A DNA stretch of 64,000 nucleotides from Lapidilactobacillus bayanensis (GCF_003946695.1 NZ_RHOX01000003.1:1-64000), one strand, 5' to 3'. Counted from the first letter of the stretch, positions 24,261-34,444 are shown. The notes: a model not told the origin generated them from the sequence alone. Program-made: numbers and translations.

Positions 24261-25160
24261 ATGAAAAAAAAAGGTGAAAAATTACAAGGTTTAATATTTT
24301 CGTTGCCTGCATTAATTATTCTGTTTATATTTACACTCTTACCGATTTTATATTCGTTTTATCTGTCATTTAATAAAGTCAATTTGGTTGGTGATATTTC
24401 ATATAATTTTGTTGGCCTTGGAAACTATATTAAGGCTCTGAGGGATCCTCGGGTGATCGTTGCTATTCAAAATACTTTGAAATACGTTATTATTGTCGTT
24501 CCTGCTCAGACGTTATTGGCACTGTTGTTAGCATATATTTTAAATTCAGGAATTAAGTTTCAAACAGGTTTTAGAACGTTATTGTTTTTACCAACTTTGA
24601 CTTCTAGTTCCGCGTTAACAATGATATTCATGTTTTTATTTAGTGTTAATGGGCCGATAAATAAGATGTTGGTTGGTGTGGGCATTTTAAACCAACCAGT
24701 TGGATTCTTATATGATAGCAAAACTGTTCTTTATGCGATTATTATCATGAATGTTTGGTCAACAGTTCCAATGTTTATGACAATTTATCTTGCTGGTTTG
24801 CAAGATATTCCAAAAACAATGTACGAGGCTGCTGAAATTGACGGTGCAAATGCGTTTCAAAGGTTAGTCAAAATTACTGTACCGCAATTAGTACCAGTAA
24901 CTAACTACATTGTAATGGTGGGGTTGGCTTCAACCTTTCAGCTATTTGATCAAACGTATATTGTTTCTGGTGGATCAGGCGGGCCTAATAACGCGACTTT
25001 GACTTTATCATTAATTATTTACCAATATGCGTTCAAAACATTTGGAACAATTGGATATGCATCTGCAATTGCGGTTGTCCTAACATTATTCATCTTCATT
25101 TTGACGATGATTTTACGTAAGTTTAGCAACGAGAATGTAACTGGGGAGGGGCTGGACTAA
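24261..25160 (+). CDS. ABC sugar transporter permease, MalF-like
   Basis: The 299-residue membrane protein has six predicted transmembrane segments and the permease EAA loop EAAEIDGANAFQRLVKITVP near residues 195-215, which docks the ATPase. I chose the ATG at 24261, preceded by AGGAG. The frame is open further upstream to 24186, but that would overlap the binding-protein gene and the stem-loop and lacks a ribosome site. It pairs with the permease at 25162-25986. No ATPase gene is present in the operon, so a shared MsmK-type ATPase elsewhere is expected. Confidence 0.92.
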   Translation: MKKKGEKLQGLIFSLPALIILFIFTLLPILYSFYLSFNKVNLVGDISYNFVGLGNYIKALRDPRVIVAIQNTLKYVIIVVPAQTLLALLLAYILNSGIKFQTGFRTLLFLPTLTSSSALTMIFMFLFSVNGPINKMLVGVGILNQPVGFLYDSKTVLYAIIIMNVWSTVPMFMTIYLAGLQDIPKTMYEAAEIDGANAFQRLVKITVPQLVPVTNYIVMVGLASTFQLFDQTYIVSGGSGGPNNATLTLSLIIYQYAFKTFGTIGYASAIAVVLTLFIFILTMILRKFSNENVTGEGLD

Positions 25161-25161
25161 A

Positions 25162-25986
25162 ATGAAAAAAGTACATTTATCTAAAGTTATTTTATATGTG
25201 ATATTAATAGTTTACGCAGTAATAACAGTATATCCCTTCCTTTGGGCACTGTTCGCATCAATAAAACCATATAGCGAAATAGTTGGTAGCGGCTTAAAAC
25301 TATTACCGCATAACCCAACGTTAGAGAATTTTAAATATATTTTTACGCAAGATCCACTATTCCCCAAATGGGTAATAAACTCAATTGTTATTGCCGTAGT
25401 TGGTACGGTTCTTAACGTTATTTTCAATAGTATGTGTGGATATGCGTTAGCAAGATTACATTTTCCGGGCAGAAAGACGTTGTTTATGATTGTCATGATT
25501 TGCATTATGGTGCCCGCTCAAATTTTGCTGATTCCTAATTATTTGATAATGAAGCAATTGGGTTTATTAGATTCCTATGCTGCACTAATCATTCCATCAG
25601 CAATTAATTTCTCTTATATTTTTATGATGCGACAATTTTTTATTTCATTTCCTACAGAAATTGAAGAGGCAGCAGAATTAGACGGTCTGAGTAGATTAAT
25701 GATCTTCTTTAGAATCGTAATACCGATGGCTCGCGCATCAGTTGGGACTCAGGCAATCTTTGTCTTTTTGGCTTTCTGGAATGATTTTATGAAGCCATTA
25801 CTATATGTAACCTCGCAAGAAAAATACACATTAACGTTAGGCTTACAATCTTTTCAATCACAGCATGCGACACAGTGGAATTATATTATGGCTGCGGCAA
25901 TTGTGACAATAATACCAATTGTTATTATGTATATCTTGTTAAATAAATACTTCATGAAAGGAATGAAGATTGGGGGGGACAAATAA
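25162..25986 (+). CDS. ABC sugar transporter permease, MalG-like
   Basis: This is a 274-residue inner-membrane permease with six helices and the EAA loop EAAELDGLSRLMIFFRIVIP near residues 170-190. Its start follows the previous stop by one base, and GAGGGG overlaps the end of the upstream gene. Together with the MalF-like protein it forms the translocation pore of the importer. Its stop is immediately followed by the GTG of the GH36 gene, showing a tightly packed operon. Confidence 0.92.
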   Translation: MKKVHLSKVILYVILIVYAVITVYPFLWALFASIKPYSEIVGSGLKLLPHNPTLENFKYIFTQDPLFPKWVINSIVIAVVGTVLNVIFNSMCGYALARLHFPGRKTLFMIVMICIMVPAQILLIPNYLIMKQLGLLDSYAALIIPSAINFSYIFMMRQFFISFPTEIEEAAELDGLSRLMIFFRIVIPMARASVGTQAIFVFLAFWNDFMKPLLYVTSQEKYTLTLGLQSFQSQHATQWNYIMAAAIVTIIPIVIMYILLNKYFMKGMKIGGDK

Positions 25987-27711
25987 GTGTATTTAACTGA
26001 TAAACTTTCAATTATTGAACAAAAGAATTGTGAAATTGAAAAAAGTATAGTGAGTAAAAATGGAATTTTGTTTACTCTAATACCGAGTAATATTAATCCA
26101 CTTTTAATTACATTTTCGATACCGTTAATTGAAATTTCGCGATTTTGGTATCCGACTGCACCCATCAACTGCCCGCTACCTAATCTTTGGTCTGAGCTTC
26201 TGAAAACGAAATCCAATTACTCAACGCCAATATTTTCTCTTTTTAATGAAAGCGGGAAAAACAAGGTGACAATTGCCCTTTCAGAAACAAAACGAGAAAT
26301 TAATAGCTTAATTGGAGTTCATGAGGAGTCTGCAAGTATTTATTTCACGTTTCAAGTTTTCGAAGGATTATCCAATGGAACGCTAAAAATCCATTTTGAT
26401 TTTTCTGATCAATTATTTTCTGATAGCATTATTCAGGCTCGCAAATGGCAATATGAGTGTGGTAATTATCAGATACTACCTAAAAATAGCTTTGCGTATA
26501 ATCCCGTATATTCAACTTGGTATAGTTTTCATCAAAAGATAAATCAATATGAGGTAGAGCAACAACAAAAACACTTTGATAAATATCATTTAAAAGCGAT
26601 TATTCTGGATGACGGTTGGCAGACTGATGATAGCAGTCGCCGTTATGCATTTGCTGGTGATTGGGAGATTTCAAAAAATAAATTTCCAAATATGAAGAAA
26701 CATATCGCAAATATTCGGCAGCGCCAAACTAGATATTTGTTATGGGTCACTCTACCATATGTTGGTGAGAAAACGCAGGCATTTTTAAAGTTTAAAAATA
26801 AATTATTGTATTTTGATGAATTTCAGAAGGCTGGGATATTAGATCCACGTTATTCTGAGGTGAGGGAATATTTAACGTCAAGATTAATAACATTGGTAAA
26901 AGAATTGGATTTAGATGGATTAAAGATTGATTTTGTCGATACGTTTAAGGCCACTAACACTGATGCTAATTCGGGTATGGACATCAAAAATTTAGATGAT
27001 GCGATAGACGCCTTATTGAGACGAATCACTTCAAACTGTCGTGATTATAAGCATGATTTCCTAATTGAATTTCGTGAGGACTATTTTGGCACTGTTATGA
27101 ATCAATACGCTAATATTATGCGAGTTAAAGATTGTCCGTGTGACTATAACCAAAATCGAATTGGTATTACTAATTTACGTTTATTGTGTCCAACCGCAGC
27201 ACCGCATTCAGATATGGTTATGTTTAATTCAAAGGATGAATTGTCTAATATAGCATTACAGATTCTGAACTGTCTTCATGGTGTAATACAGTTGTCCATC
27301 GATTTGAATGGCTTAACTGCAGAACAGGAAAAGTTATTGACATATTGGTTGAATTATCAATATAAAAATCGACATTTTATCTATGACCATTCATTTACAG
27401 CCTTAAATCCTCAGTTAGGATACAACATTCTTGCTTCAGGTAGTGATATTAAAAGAATAATTACTAGCCATCAGGGAAATCAATGTGTTGTTATCAATGA
27501 CTCCTTTTTTGCTCAAACTATTGATGTTATCAATGTTACTCTAACACCGCAGTTACTGATTAAAAATGCAACACGAACATTAATGATTTCTAAAGTCAAA
27601 ATTTTTGATGTGTTTGGTGAATTAATTGATAATTCAGAGATTAATTTACAAATAGGTGAAGTAGTTTCACTAGATATTCCAAGCGGTGGATTTATTCGTA
27701 TCAAGAATTAA
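25987..27711 (+). CDS. GH36-type glycosidase (alpha-galactosidase-like)
   Basis: The 574-residue product has a GH36/melibiase-type TIM barrel. It shows STWYSFHQ near residue 177, AIILDDGWQTDD, and the nucleophile region LDGLKIDFVDTF with its catalytic Asp. The acid/base region appears to be MRVKDCPCDY. It lacks a signal peptide and acts on imported sugar. It starts with GTG directly after the permease stop; a G-rich ribosome site precedes it. It is shorter than the classic 700-residue GH36 alpha-galactosidases, and its neighbours handle alpha-glucosides. The true specificity could therefore be alpha-galactoside, alpha-glucoside or another alpha-linked sugar. Confidence 0.8.
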   Translation: MYLTDKLSIIEQKNCEIEKSIVSKNGILFTLIPSNINPLLITFSIPLIEISRFWYPTAPINCPLPNLWSELLKTKSNYSTPIFSLFNESGKNKVTIALSETKREINSLIGVHEESASIYFTFQVFEGLSNGTLKIHFDFSDQLFSDSIIQARKWQYECGNYQILPKNSFAYNPVYSTWYSFHQKINQYEVEQQQKHFDKYHLKAIILDDGWQTDDSSRRYAFAGDWEISKNKFPNMKKHIANIRQRQTRYLLWVTLPYVGEKTQAFLKFKNKLLYFDEFQKAGILDPRYSEVREYLTSRLITLVKELDLDGLKIDFVDTFKATNTDANSGMDIKNLDDAIDALLRRITSNCRDYKHDFLIEFREDYFGTVMNQYANIMRVKDCPCDYNQNRIGITNLRLLCPTAAPHSDMVMFNSKDELSNIALQILNCLHGVIQLSIDLNGLTAEQEKLLTYWLNYQYKNRHFIYDHSFTALNPQLGYNILASGSDIKRIITSHQGNQCVVINDSFFAQTIDVINVTLTPQLLIKNATRTLMISKVKIFDVFGELIDNSEINLQIGEVVSLDIPSGGFIRIKN

Positions 27712-27728
27712 TACGAGGGAGGATGGTT

Positions 27729-30002
27729 ATGAATAATATTAATTATCTAGACGAGTGGCGTATTGAAGAACCGGTATTCTCTGATCAGTTTTTTAGTAAA
27801 TATGAGTCAATCATGGCAATGGGAAATGGTTATCTGGGATTAAGAAATTGTCATGAGGAAAGTTACTCCAACGAAACTCGAAATATGTTTGTTGCTGGAA
27901 TATTCAATAAATTTTCTGAGAGCGAAGTCACTGAGTTGGCTAATTTTCCTGATATCAGTAAGATCATGCTATGGATTAATGGCAAACGATTTTCATTGCT
28001 ATCTGGCAAGCTAACAGCATATGAACGGATATTCAATTATAAAACAGGTGAGTCCGTTCGTAATTTCAAATGGCAAGACGAATATGGTCATAAGCTGAGA
28101 TTTCAGATTAAAAAATTTGTTTCAATGGATAATAAACATTTAATAATTACAGAATTGAAACTAGCTAATTTTGGTAATGCGTTATCGTTGACAATTGAAT
28201 CTGGGATTGATGGCACTACTACTAATTCAGGAAGTCAACATTTTGAAGAGGGTAACAGGCGATTATTCGAGGATCAATATCTTTATCTACAAACACAAAC
28301 GACTCAATCTAATGTGAAAATTGCAATTGCATCTTACAACAAACTTGATGCAGAGTACGCAGGTCGTATTGTTATGAGGCGACGACAATTAGTTGACGTG
28401 AAAAAAGTTGAGTTAGGCTTGAATCAAGAAATTAATTTAACAAAATATTCTATTATTAAAACGTCACGTGATTTAGACTATACGAATGAAGAATATTTGG
28501 AGAAAAATTTAATAACGGAATTGGCCGAAGTCACTCAGTGTTCCTATCAACAACTTGCTAAGGAATCTGAACATGCTTGGAATATTATTTGGCATGAGGG
28601 TGAAACACTTATTGAGTCAGATAGTTTTAAAGATGCTTTAATGCTGAATTTTGCACGTTATCATATGCATATTATGTCACCAATCCATGATTCACGCCTT
28701 AATATTGGTGCTAAAGGGATGAGTGGCGAAGGATATAAGGGCCATACTTTTTGGGATACAGAAATTTTCGTGTTGCCATATTTCACTTACGTATTTCCTG
28801 AGTTTGCGAAGAGTTTAATCACTTATCGAATTAAGGGATTGGATGCCGCAAAAATCAATGCCAAAAAGAATGGTTATGGCGGTGCACAGTATCCATGGGA
28901 ATCTGCATGGCTCTCAGATGGAGAGGTCACGCCTGAACTTGGTGATATAGACATTGTGACTGGTAAACCAACACCTATATTGTCCGGAAAACTGGAGCAA
29001 CACGTAACAGGCGATGTTGTTTTTGGTGTATTGGAATATTTGAAAGCTACAAACGACGTAGAAATTAGTAAACAAATTTTCGATGTGTTAATGGAGACCG
29101 CTTATTTTTGGGCAACGCGATCATCATATAATAAAGACGAGGATCGTTACGAAATCCTTGATGTTATGGGCCCAGATGAATATAAAGAACATGTTAACAA
29201 CAACGCGTATACTAATTATTTGGCCAAATTTACACTTGAGAGCGCAATTTCGGCATATGATCGCAGCACGGATAGTATAAAACAGGTAGATTTTGCAGTA
29301 AAAATTGAAAGGGTCAAGGAAGTAAGTGCCAAACTATATTTACCTATCCCTAATGGAAAAAATATCTTGCCTCAAGATGACACGTATTTACAAAAGAAAC
29401 TTATTGATCTGACCAAATATTTAAATGCAAAAGAAGTAAATACGCTATTTTTAGATTATAATTTAAGTCAAGTCAATGATATTCAGGTTTCCAAACAAGC
29501 TGATGTCATTTTACTGATGTTATTATTTCCAACACTATTTGATCAGCAAACCTTAATTGATAATTGGAATTACTATTTTCCAAAAACGTTACATGATTCA
29601 TCGCTTTCTTTATGTAGTCATTGTAACTTTGCCTTAATGCTCGGTATGAATGATTTAGCTTACGAACTTTTTAAGAGAGAGTTTAACATTGATTTAGGCG
29701 ATTATAATATGAAGTCTTCTGATGCAGGAGTTCATGCTGCTTCAATGGGGGGGATCTGGCAAAACGTAGTTCGTGGTTTTGGCGGGTTCTGTATGGAAAA
29801 ATCCAAGGCCATAATAAATGCTAAGCTACCAAAGCAATGGCACCGCTTAGTTTATACGGTTGTAATAAGAGGAAATAAACTAAGTGTTGAAATTACTCAT
29901 AAATTTATAAAACTTAAGCTTATTCATGGAAATCAAGTTAGTGTGGTAGTAAATGGGCAAAATCAGGAACTGTCGGAAGATAACAGGGAAATTACAATCT
30001 AA
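27729..30002 (+). CDS. GH65 family disaccharide phosphorylase
   Basis: GH65 enzymes mostly cleave alpha-glucosidic disaccharides (maltose, trehalose, kojibiose, nigerose) with phosphate, yielding beta-glucose 1-phosphate. The 757-residue protein has FWDTEIFVLPYF, GYGGAQYPWESAW, the catalytic-Glu segment VMGPDEYKEHVNNNAYTN, and the phosphate-site segment KQADVILLMLL, followed by CSHCNFALMLG. This supports phosphorylase rather than hydrolase activity, but not a particular linkage. I chose the ATG at 27729, six bases after GGAGG, over the ATG at 27723 that abuts it. It is cytosolic. Phosphorolysis saves ATP during use of the imported oligosaccharide. Confidence 0.9.
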   Translation: MNNINYLDEWRIEEPVFSDQFFSKYESIMAMGNGYLGLRNCHEESYSNETRNMFVAGIFNKFSESEVTELANFPDISKIMLWINGKRFSLLSGKLTAYERIFNYKTGESVRNFKWQDEYGHKLRFQIKKFVSMDNKHLIITELKLANFGNALSLTIESGIDGTTTNSGSQHFEEGNRRLFEDQYLYLQTQTTQSNVKIAIASYNKLDAEYAGRIVMRRRQLVDVKKVELGLNQEINLTKYSIIKTSRDLDYTNEEYLEKNLITELAEVTQCSYQQLAKESEHAWNIIWHEGETLIESDSFKDALMLNFARYHMHIMSPIHDSRLNIGAKGMSGEGYKGHTFWDTEIFVLPYFTYVFPEFAKSLITYRIKGLDAAKINAKKNGYGGAQYPWESAWLSDGEVTPELGDIDIVTGKPTPILSGKLEQHVTGDVVFGVLEYLKATNDVEISKQIFDVLMETAYFWATRSSYNKDEDRYEILDVMGPDEYKEHVNNNAYTNYLAKFTLESAISAYDRSTDSIKQVDFAVKIERVKEVSAKLYLPIPNGKNILPQDDTYLQKKLIDLTKYLNAKEVNTLFLDYNLSQVNDIQVSKQADVILLMLLFPTLFDQQTLIDNWNYYFPKTLHDSSLSLCSHCNFALMLGMNDLAYELFKREFNIDLGDYNMKSSDAGVHAASMGGIWQNVVRGFGGFCMEKSKAIINAKLPKQWHRLVYTVVIRGNKLSVEITHKFIKLKLIHGNQVSVVVNGQNQELSEDNREITI

Positions 30003-30022
30003 CAAAAGAACGGGAATTTTAG

Positions 30023-31054
30023 ATGATTACGTTAAAGGATATCGCCCGATTATCCGGCTATTCTGTTACAACTGTATCACGAGCGTTAAATGGACACAGC
30101 GATGTTAATGATGATACCAAGAAACATATTAAAAGAATAGCTGAAAAGTATGGGTACTCACCTAATATTCTAGCTCAGGGTTTGGTAAGTAAAGATTCGA
30201 AAACTTTCGGCTTTATTACTTCGAACTTTGGTCAAACGTCACCTATGGAGAACTTTACTTTTCCACTTTTTATGAAATCAATTGAAGAGGCAAATCTGCT
30301 TGGTTATGAGATTGTTATGATTCACTATAATAGCCAAGTTCATCGCACGAAAACTTATCAACAATTAATTTCTGAGCGAAATCTTTCAGGTGCGATAGTA
30401 CAAGGGTTTGATAAAGATGATGAGCTTTGTCAACAGGCGCTTAAATCTGATATTCCCACAGTTTTTATCGATATTGGTTTATCAAATGAAACAACTGGGT
30501 ATGTCGTTTCTGATATTGCCCACGCTGCTGATCTTGGAATGAGGTTTCTCCTACAATGTAGTTATCAAAACTTGTTATTTATTTACGGTTCAAATGAATC
30601 TTGGGTTACTGGTCAGTGGAAAAAAGGTGTGAATCAGGCGCTTGAAAAGTATCGAGACTCTTTTGCTTCTGTCGAATTAATGAGTAGCGATTATACAATG
30701 AGCACTACACAGATGATGGTTCAAGATCAGTACAGTAAGTTAAAAAAAGATCGTTTAGCAGTTTTTGCAGCCAGTGATGTTATGGCAATTGGTGCGATGC
30801 GTACACTTCAGGAGAAAGGGTTGAATATACCTGAGGACGTGGGAATATTAGGCTATGATGGTATGACCGTAGCACAATACGTTTCGCCAGCACTAACTAC
30901 TATTGCTCAAAGTCCTCAAAAGCTTGGTGCACAAGCAATTCGACTATTAATTGAATTAGCTAGTCATAAAACGACGGCGTTCCCGCATTCTTACCATAAT
31001 GTGGATGTGGAATTGATAGTTAGAGATTCGACGAGGTTGTTATCACATGATTGA
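30023..31054 (+). CDS. LacI-family transcriptional regulator
   Basis: The 343-residue protein begins with the LacI helix-turn-helix and hinge (TLKDIARLSGYSVTTVSRAL), followed by a periplasmic-binding-protein-like sugar-sensing domain (about 60-340). It lies inside the operon it probably controls. The perfect palindrome in the promoter spacer at 22858-22873 is of LacI type. Its 3' end overlaps the next gene by eight bases. The ribosome site before its ATG is weak, consistent with low repressor levels. The inducer is presumably the imported sugar or a breakdown product. Confidence 0.92.
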   Translation: MITLKDIARLSGYSVTTVSRALNGHSDVNDDTKKHIKRIAEKYGYSPNILAQGLVSKDSKTFGFITSNFGQTSPMENFTFPLFMKSIEEANLLGYEIVMIHYNSQVHRTKTYQQLISERNLSGAIVQGFDKDDELCQQALKSDIPTVFIDIGLSNETTGYVVSDIAHAADLGMRFLLQCSYQNLLFIYGSNESWVTGQWKKGVNQALEKYRDSFASVELMSSDYTMSTTQMMVQDQYSKLKKDRLAVFAASDVMAIGAMRTLQEKGLNIPEDVGILGYDGMTVAQYVSPALTTIAQSPQKLGAQAIRLLIELASHKTTAFPHSYHNVDVELIVRDSTRLLSHD

Positions 31055-31748
31055 ACTATTTACAAACGGAATGCAACTAAAAGTTAGTGAAATCAAGAAG
31101 TATGATGGTCAAAATCTTGCACGAGTATATTTATATTTGATACTTATGTTTATTTGTATAAGTATGGTCTTGTTACTACATGATTTTAATCAAATTAAAT
31201 TGAGTAATTTTTCAAAAAATATTACAAATGAACAGTTAGTCATAAAGAACTATCAGCTTAACAAAACGGATGGTGAATTTACTGAACTTAATCGAGATCT
31301 GAAAAAAACTGGGATCACTCTTTCAGGAGAAAATTTAAAGATTCAAAATATTGGAAATATGACCTATCATATGCTTGCAGATACGGTTCAGATTAAGGGT
31401 GATTTTCAATTAATAGATGCTATAAAAGTTGGTAAAGGGCGATTGTTGAGCCTTTGGTTCTTAACGTTATATTTAAAAACATTTCCATTTATTATTACCG
31501 GTATAATTACATTCATATTAACTAGCTTAATATTGACGCGAGACCCAGCACTTCAAAATCGACGTAAAGCAATTGAAATGAATGCATCGTTGATCTCTCT
31601 ACCTGCGTTTATTTATCTAATTTTGAAGGCCACTGGTTTAAGAAATACAATGGCGTTGTTTATTTTTGTAACTGTTTATGTTTTGATTGCGTTTTACTAT
31701 ACTAGAATGTTACATGTTACACCAATAAAAGAGGATAAGGATGAGTGA
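31047..31748 (+). CDS. DUF1189-like membrane protein
   Basis: The 233-residue protein has one transmembrane segment near residues 28-47, an extracellular domain of about 90 residues, and three or four more hydrophobic helices after residue 140. Layout and context resemble DUF1189 (YvdJ) proteins, found in maltodextrin and alpha-glucoside operons of Firmicutes with unknown function. It overlaps the LacI gene by eight bases and is followed within three bases by the alpha-glucosidase gene. The DUF1189 assignment rests on topology and neighbourhood more than on strong motifs. Confidence 0.65.
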   Translation: MIELFTNGMQLKVSEIKKYDGQNLARVYLYLILMFICISMVLLLHDFNQIKLSNFSKNITNEQLVIKNYQLNKTDGEFTELNRDLKKTGITLSGENLKIQNIGNMTYHMLADTVQIKGDFQLIDAIKVGKGRLLSLWFLTLYLKTFPFIITGIITFILTSLILTRDPALQNRRKAIEMNASLISLPAFIYLILKATGLRNTMALFIFVTVYVLIAFYYTRMLHVTPIKEDKDE

Positions 31749-31751
31749 GAT

Positions 31752-33398
31752 ATGTCAGAGTGTTGGTGGAAAGACACAGTAGTATATCAGATTTATCCAA
31801 GAAGTTTTAAGGATACAACAGGTGATGGGATCGGAGATATTAACGGAATAATCGAGAAACTTGATTATTTATCATACTTGGGAATATCTGCCATTTGGTT
31901 ATGCCCTGTTTATCAGTCTCCTAATAAAGATAATGGCTATGACATTAGTGATTATGAGTCTATTACTAGCAGTTTCGGCACAATGGAGGATATGGATAGA
32001 CTGATTAACGAGTCTAATAAACGTGGAATTAAATTAATCATGGATCTAGTGGTGAATCATACATCTGATCAGCATTCCTGGTTTATTGAGTCAAAAAAAG
32101 GGTTAGATAATTCATACCGTGACTATTACGTATGGCGAGATGGATGTTCTAGTGAACAACCGCCTAATGAATTAACGTCTGTCTTTAGTGGATCGGCTTG
32201 GAAGTTTGACAAGACGTCTGGACAGTATTATTTGCACTTATTTACGGAAAATCAACCGGATTTAAATTGGGAATATCCAAATATGCGGAAAGATATTTAT
32301 CATATGATGAATTTTTGGTTGAATAAGGGTATCGGTGGCTTTCGGTTAGATGTAATTGATTTAATTGGGAAAGAACCTGATAATTTGGTAACCGCTAACG
32401 GTAATAAACTTCATGACTATATTCAAGAGATGAATCAGGAAACGTTTGGGAAATATCCTAATGCTATGACTGTTGGAGAAACATGGGGTGCCACACCTGA
32501 AATTGCTAAATTATTTTCGGATCCGCTGCGAAAAGAGTTGTCCATGGTATTTCAATTTGAGCATATGATGCTTGATCAAAAGAACAAAGGTGATAGCTCG
32601 GGCAAGTGGGATTTAGTTCCCCTTTATGTTCCAGATCTGAAAGCAGTAATGTCTAAATGGCAAGTTGTGTTGGGAGGTCAAGGCTGGAATAGCCTTTTTT
32701 GGAATAATCATGATCTACCTCGAATTGTGTCACGTTGGGGGAATGATAAACAATACTGGAAAGAAAGTGCTAAACTTTTTGCAATTTTGCTACATTTCAT
32801 GAAGGGCACTCCATATGTTTATCAAGGTGAAGAAATTGGAATGACCAATGTTGAAATAGATTCTATTGATCAAGTGAATGATATTGAAGCACGAAACATG
32901 TATTTTGATCGATTAGGGAAAGGATATCCTCAAAATGAATTAATACATGCGATTAATGTTAAAGGTCGCGATAATGCGAGAACACCAATGCAATGGGATT
33001 CTAGTAAAAATGCTGGATTCAGTTCTGGTACGCCCTGGTTACCGGTAAACGCAAATTATAAGAAAATCAATGTTGCCAGTCAAATTAAAGATGCTGATTC
33101 TATTCTAAACACTTATAAAAAGGTTATTGAATTCCGAAAAGATAATATACTTGTTAAGTATGGCGATTATAAACTTTTAGAAACGAATGAGAATATATTC
33201 GCATATTTACGATCTAATAGAGAAAGTCAATTATTAGTTGTAGCCAATATTTCTTCGAGAGAAGATGTGTTTGATAAAAATGGAATGAAGTTTGGTGGAA
33301 GGGCATTGGTCTGTAATTATCAATTAGATCTTGAAAAAGAAAAGATTTCTTTACCACCGTATGCCGCATTTGCAGTAATGATAGATAATAGAAACTAA
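31752..33398 (+). CDS. GH13_31 alpha-glucosidase (oligo-1,6-glucosidase type)
   Basis: The 548-residue protein has the four alpha-amylase motifs: DLVVNHTSDQH, GFRLDVIDLIGK with the nucleophile Asp, TVGETWG with the acid/base Glu, and NHDLPR. The N-terminus WWKDTVVYQIYPRSF and the length fit subfamily 31 (oligo-1,6-glucosidase, dextran glucosidase, trehalose-6-phosphate hydrolase). The residue after the nucleophile Asp is Val. In this subfamily Val at that position goes with alpha-1,6 preference, whereas Ala or Thr goes with alpha-1,4. There is no signal peptide, so it acts inside the cell. It is the last gene of the operon, followed by a strong terminator. Confidence 0.92.
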   Translation: MSECWWKDTVVYQIYPRSFKDTTGDGIGDINGIIEKLDYLSYLGISAIWLCPVYQSPNKDNGYDISDYESITSSFGTMEDMDRLINESNKRGIKLIMDLVVNHTSDQHSWFIESKKGLDNSYRDYYVWRDGCSSEQPPNELTSVFSGSAWKFDKTSGQYYLHLFTENQPDLNWEYPNMRKDIYHMMNFWLNKGIGGFRLDVIDLIGKEPDNLVTANGNKLHDYIQEMNQETFGKYPNAMTVGETWGATPEIAKLFSDPLRKELSMVFQFEHMMLDQKNKGDSSGKWDLVPLYVPDLKAVMSKWQVVLGGQGWNSLFWNNHDLPRIVSRWGNDKQYWKESAKLFAILLHFMKGTPYVYQGEEIGMTNVEIDSIDQVNDIEARNMYFDRLGKGYPQNELIHAINVKGRDNARTPMQWDSSKNAGFSSGTPWLPVNANYKKINVASQIKDADSILNTYKKVIEFRKDNILVKYGDYKLLETNENIFAYLRSNRESQLLVVANISSREDVFDKNGMKFGGRALVCNYQLDLEKEKISLPPYAAFAVMIDNRN

Positions 33399-33407
33399 AG
33401 TAAAAGG

Positions 33408-33452
33408 ACAGACTGAAGATAGATTTGCTTTTCTATCTTCAGTCTGTTTTGC
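33408..33452 (+). terminator. Terminator of the alpha-glucoside operon
   Basis: A 16-bp stem ACAGACTGAAGATAGA (33408-33423) pairs with 33432-33447 and is followed by TTTT. It also separates this operon from the convergent AraC gene. Confidence 0.9.
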
Positions 33453-33472
33453 ATAAAGATTCTAATTATCTG

Positions 33473-34312
33473 TTATTTTTCTTTCTCATCAACTTGCGAA
33501 GGTGAAACGCCATAATATTTCTTGAACAGCTTGCTGAAATGATAAGCATCATCGTAGCCGACGGCGGAGGCAACTTGTTTAACGGTTGTGGAGGGTGCTT
33601 CGTCTTTCAACATTTCGTGGGCGTTTTTTAAACGCAGCTGAATTAAATAATTAATCGGGCTCATATTAGTCGTTTCTTTAAACGTCTTGGACAAATAAGC
33701 CGTGCTGACGTAGTTTTCGCGGGCCAGTTGATCGAGGCTAATGTCTTCCGTGTAGTGGTTTTCCAAATAATAAATGACGTTGGTGACCAATTGGGTCTGC
33801 TTTTTTTCGGTCCTAGAAATAAACGGCTTAGTGGAAGTGGCTTGCTGCTGCTCTAACCCGCGCAAAATATAGACGATCATTTCAATGATGATTCCTTTAC
33901 TGAGTAGGTGAAAGTCACTCTCTTCATGATCTAACTCAGTGACTAGCTGCCAAGCCTTATCGATGACTTTATATTGATATTCGCCAATCGCTAGCTGTGT
34001 ATTTTTATTGGGCAAAAAGTTGCGGGCCAAACCGTGTAAGGCAATATTCTTAATGCCAATGTGTAATTGATGGGAAAAAGTATCCGGCAGTTGCTGTTCG
34101 GCATGACGCACGCCGGGGTTGAAAACTAAAATTTGCCCAGCTTGAATATCACGCCACTGTTCATCAATGAAATAATGTGCTTGACCCTCTAATAAAATAC
34201 TGATTTCTAAAAAATCGTGTGTGTGCATTTGATGTTCACTGACATTTTTGTTCCAGGGATCAAAGGCATAGAGGATTTCGGGATTAAAAGTTTTAGCGTC
34301 GGTATAGCTCAT
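33473..34312 (-). CDS. AraC-family regulator divergent from an ABC exporter
   Basis: The 279-residue protein has an N-terminal cupin-like sensing domain (HDFLEISILLEGQ, residues about 35-110) and a C-terminal double helix-turn-helix (about 185-275). The AraC signature is DDAYHFSKLFKKYYGVSPSQ. I chose the ATG at 34312 because GGAAGG lies eight bases before it; an in-frame ATG at 34393 has none. It diverges from the exporter pair at 34445-37976 and is the obvious candidate regulator. The inducing ligand is unknown. Confidence 0.88.
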   Translation of the reverse strand: MSYTDAKTFNPEILYAFDPWNKNVSEHQMHTHDFLEISILLEGQAHYFIDEQWRDIQAGQILVFNPGVRHAEQQLPDTFSHQLHIGIKNIALHGLARNFLPNKNTQLAIGEYQYKVIDKAWQLVTELDHEESDFHLLSKGIIIEMIVYILRGLEQQQATSTKPFISRTEKKQTQLVTNVIYYLENHYTEDISLDQLARENYVSTAYLSKTFKETTNMSPINYLIQLRLKNAHEMLKDEAPSTTVKQVASAVGYDDAYHFSKLFKKYYGVSPSQVDEKEK

Positions 34313-34444
34313 GAGTAATTCCTTCCTTGAAAAAGTAAAACGGTTTCCTTTAAATAACATTGTACATGAATTTAAAGAGAAATCACCATTCAATTCCTAA
34401 ATAAAACACTGATAATAAGTCTTTGTAGATTGGAGGAGTCATTA

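Noticed and set aside
25881-26216. 111-codon antisense frame across the permease/GH36 junction
   Set aside because: It overlaps two well-supported genes on the plus strand and has no ribosome site.
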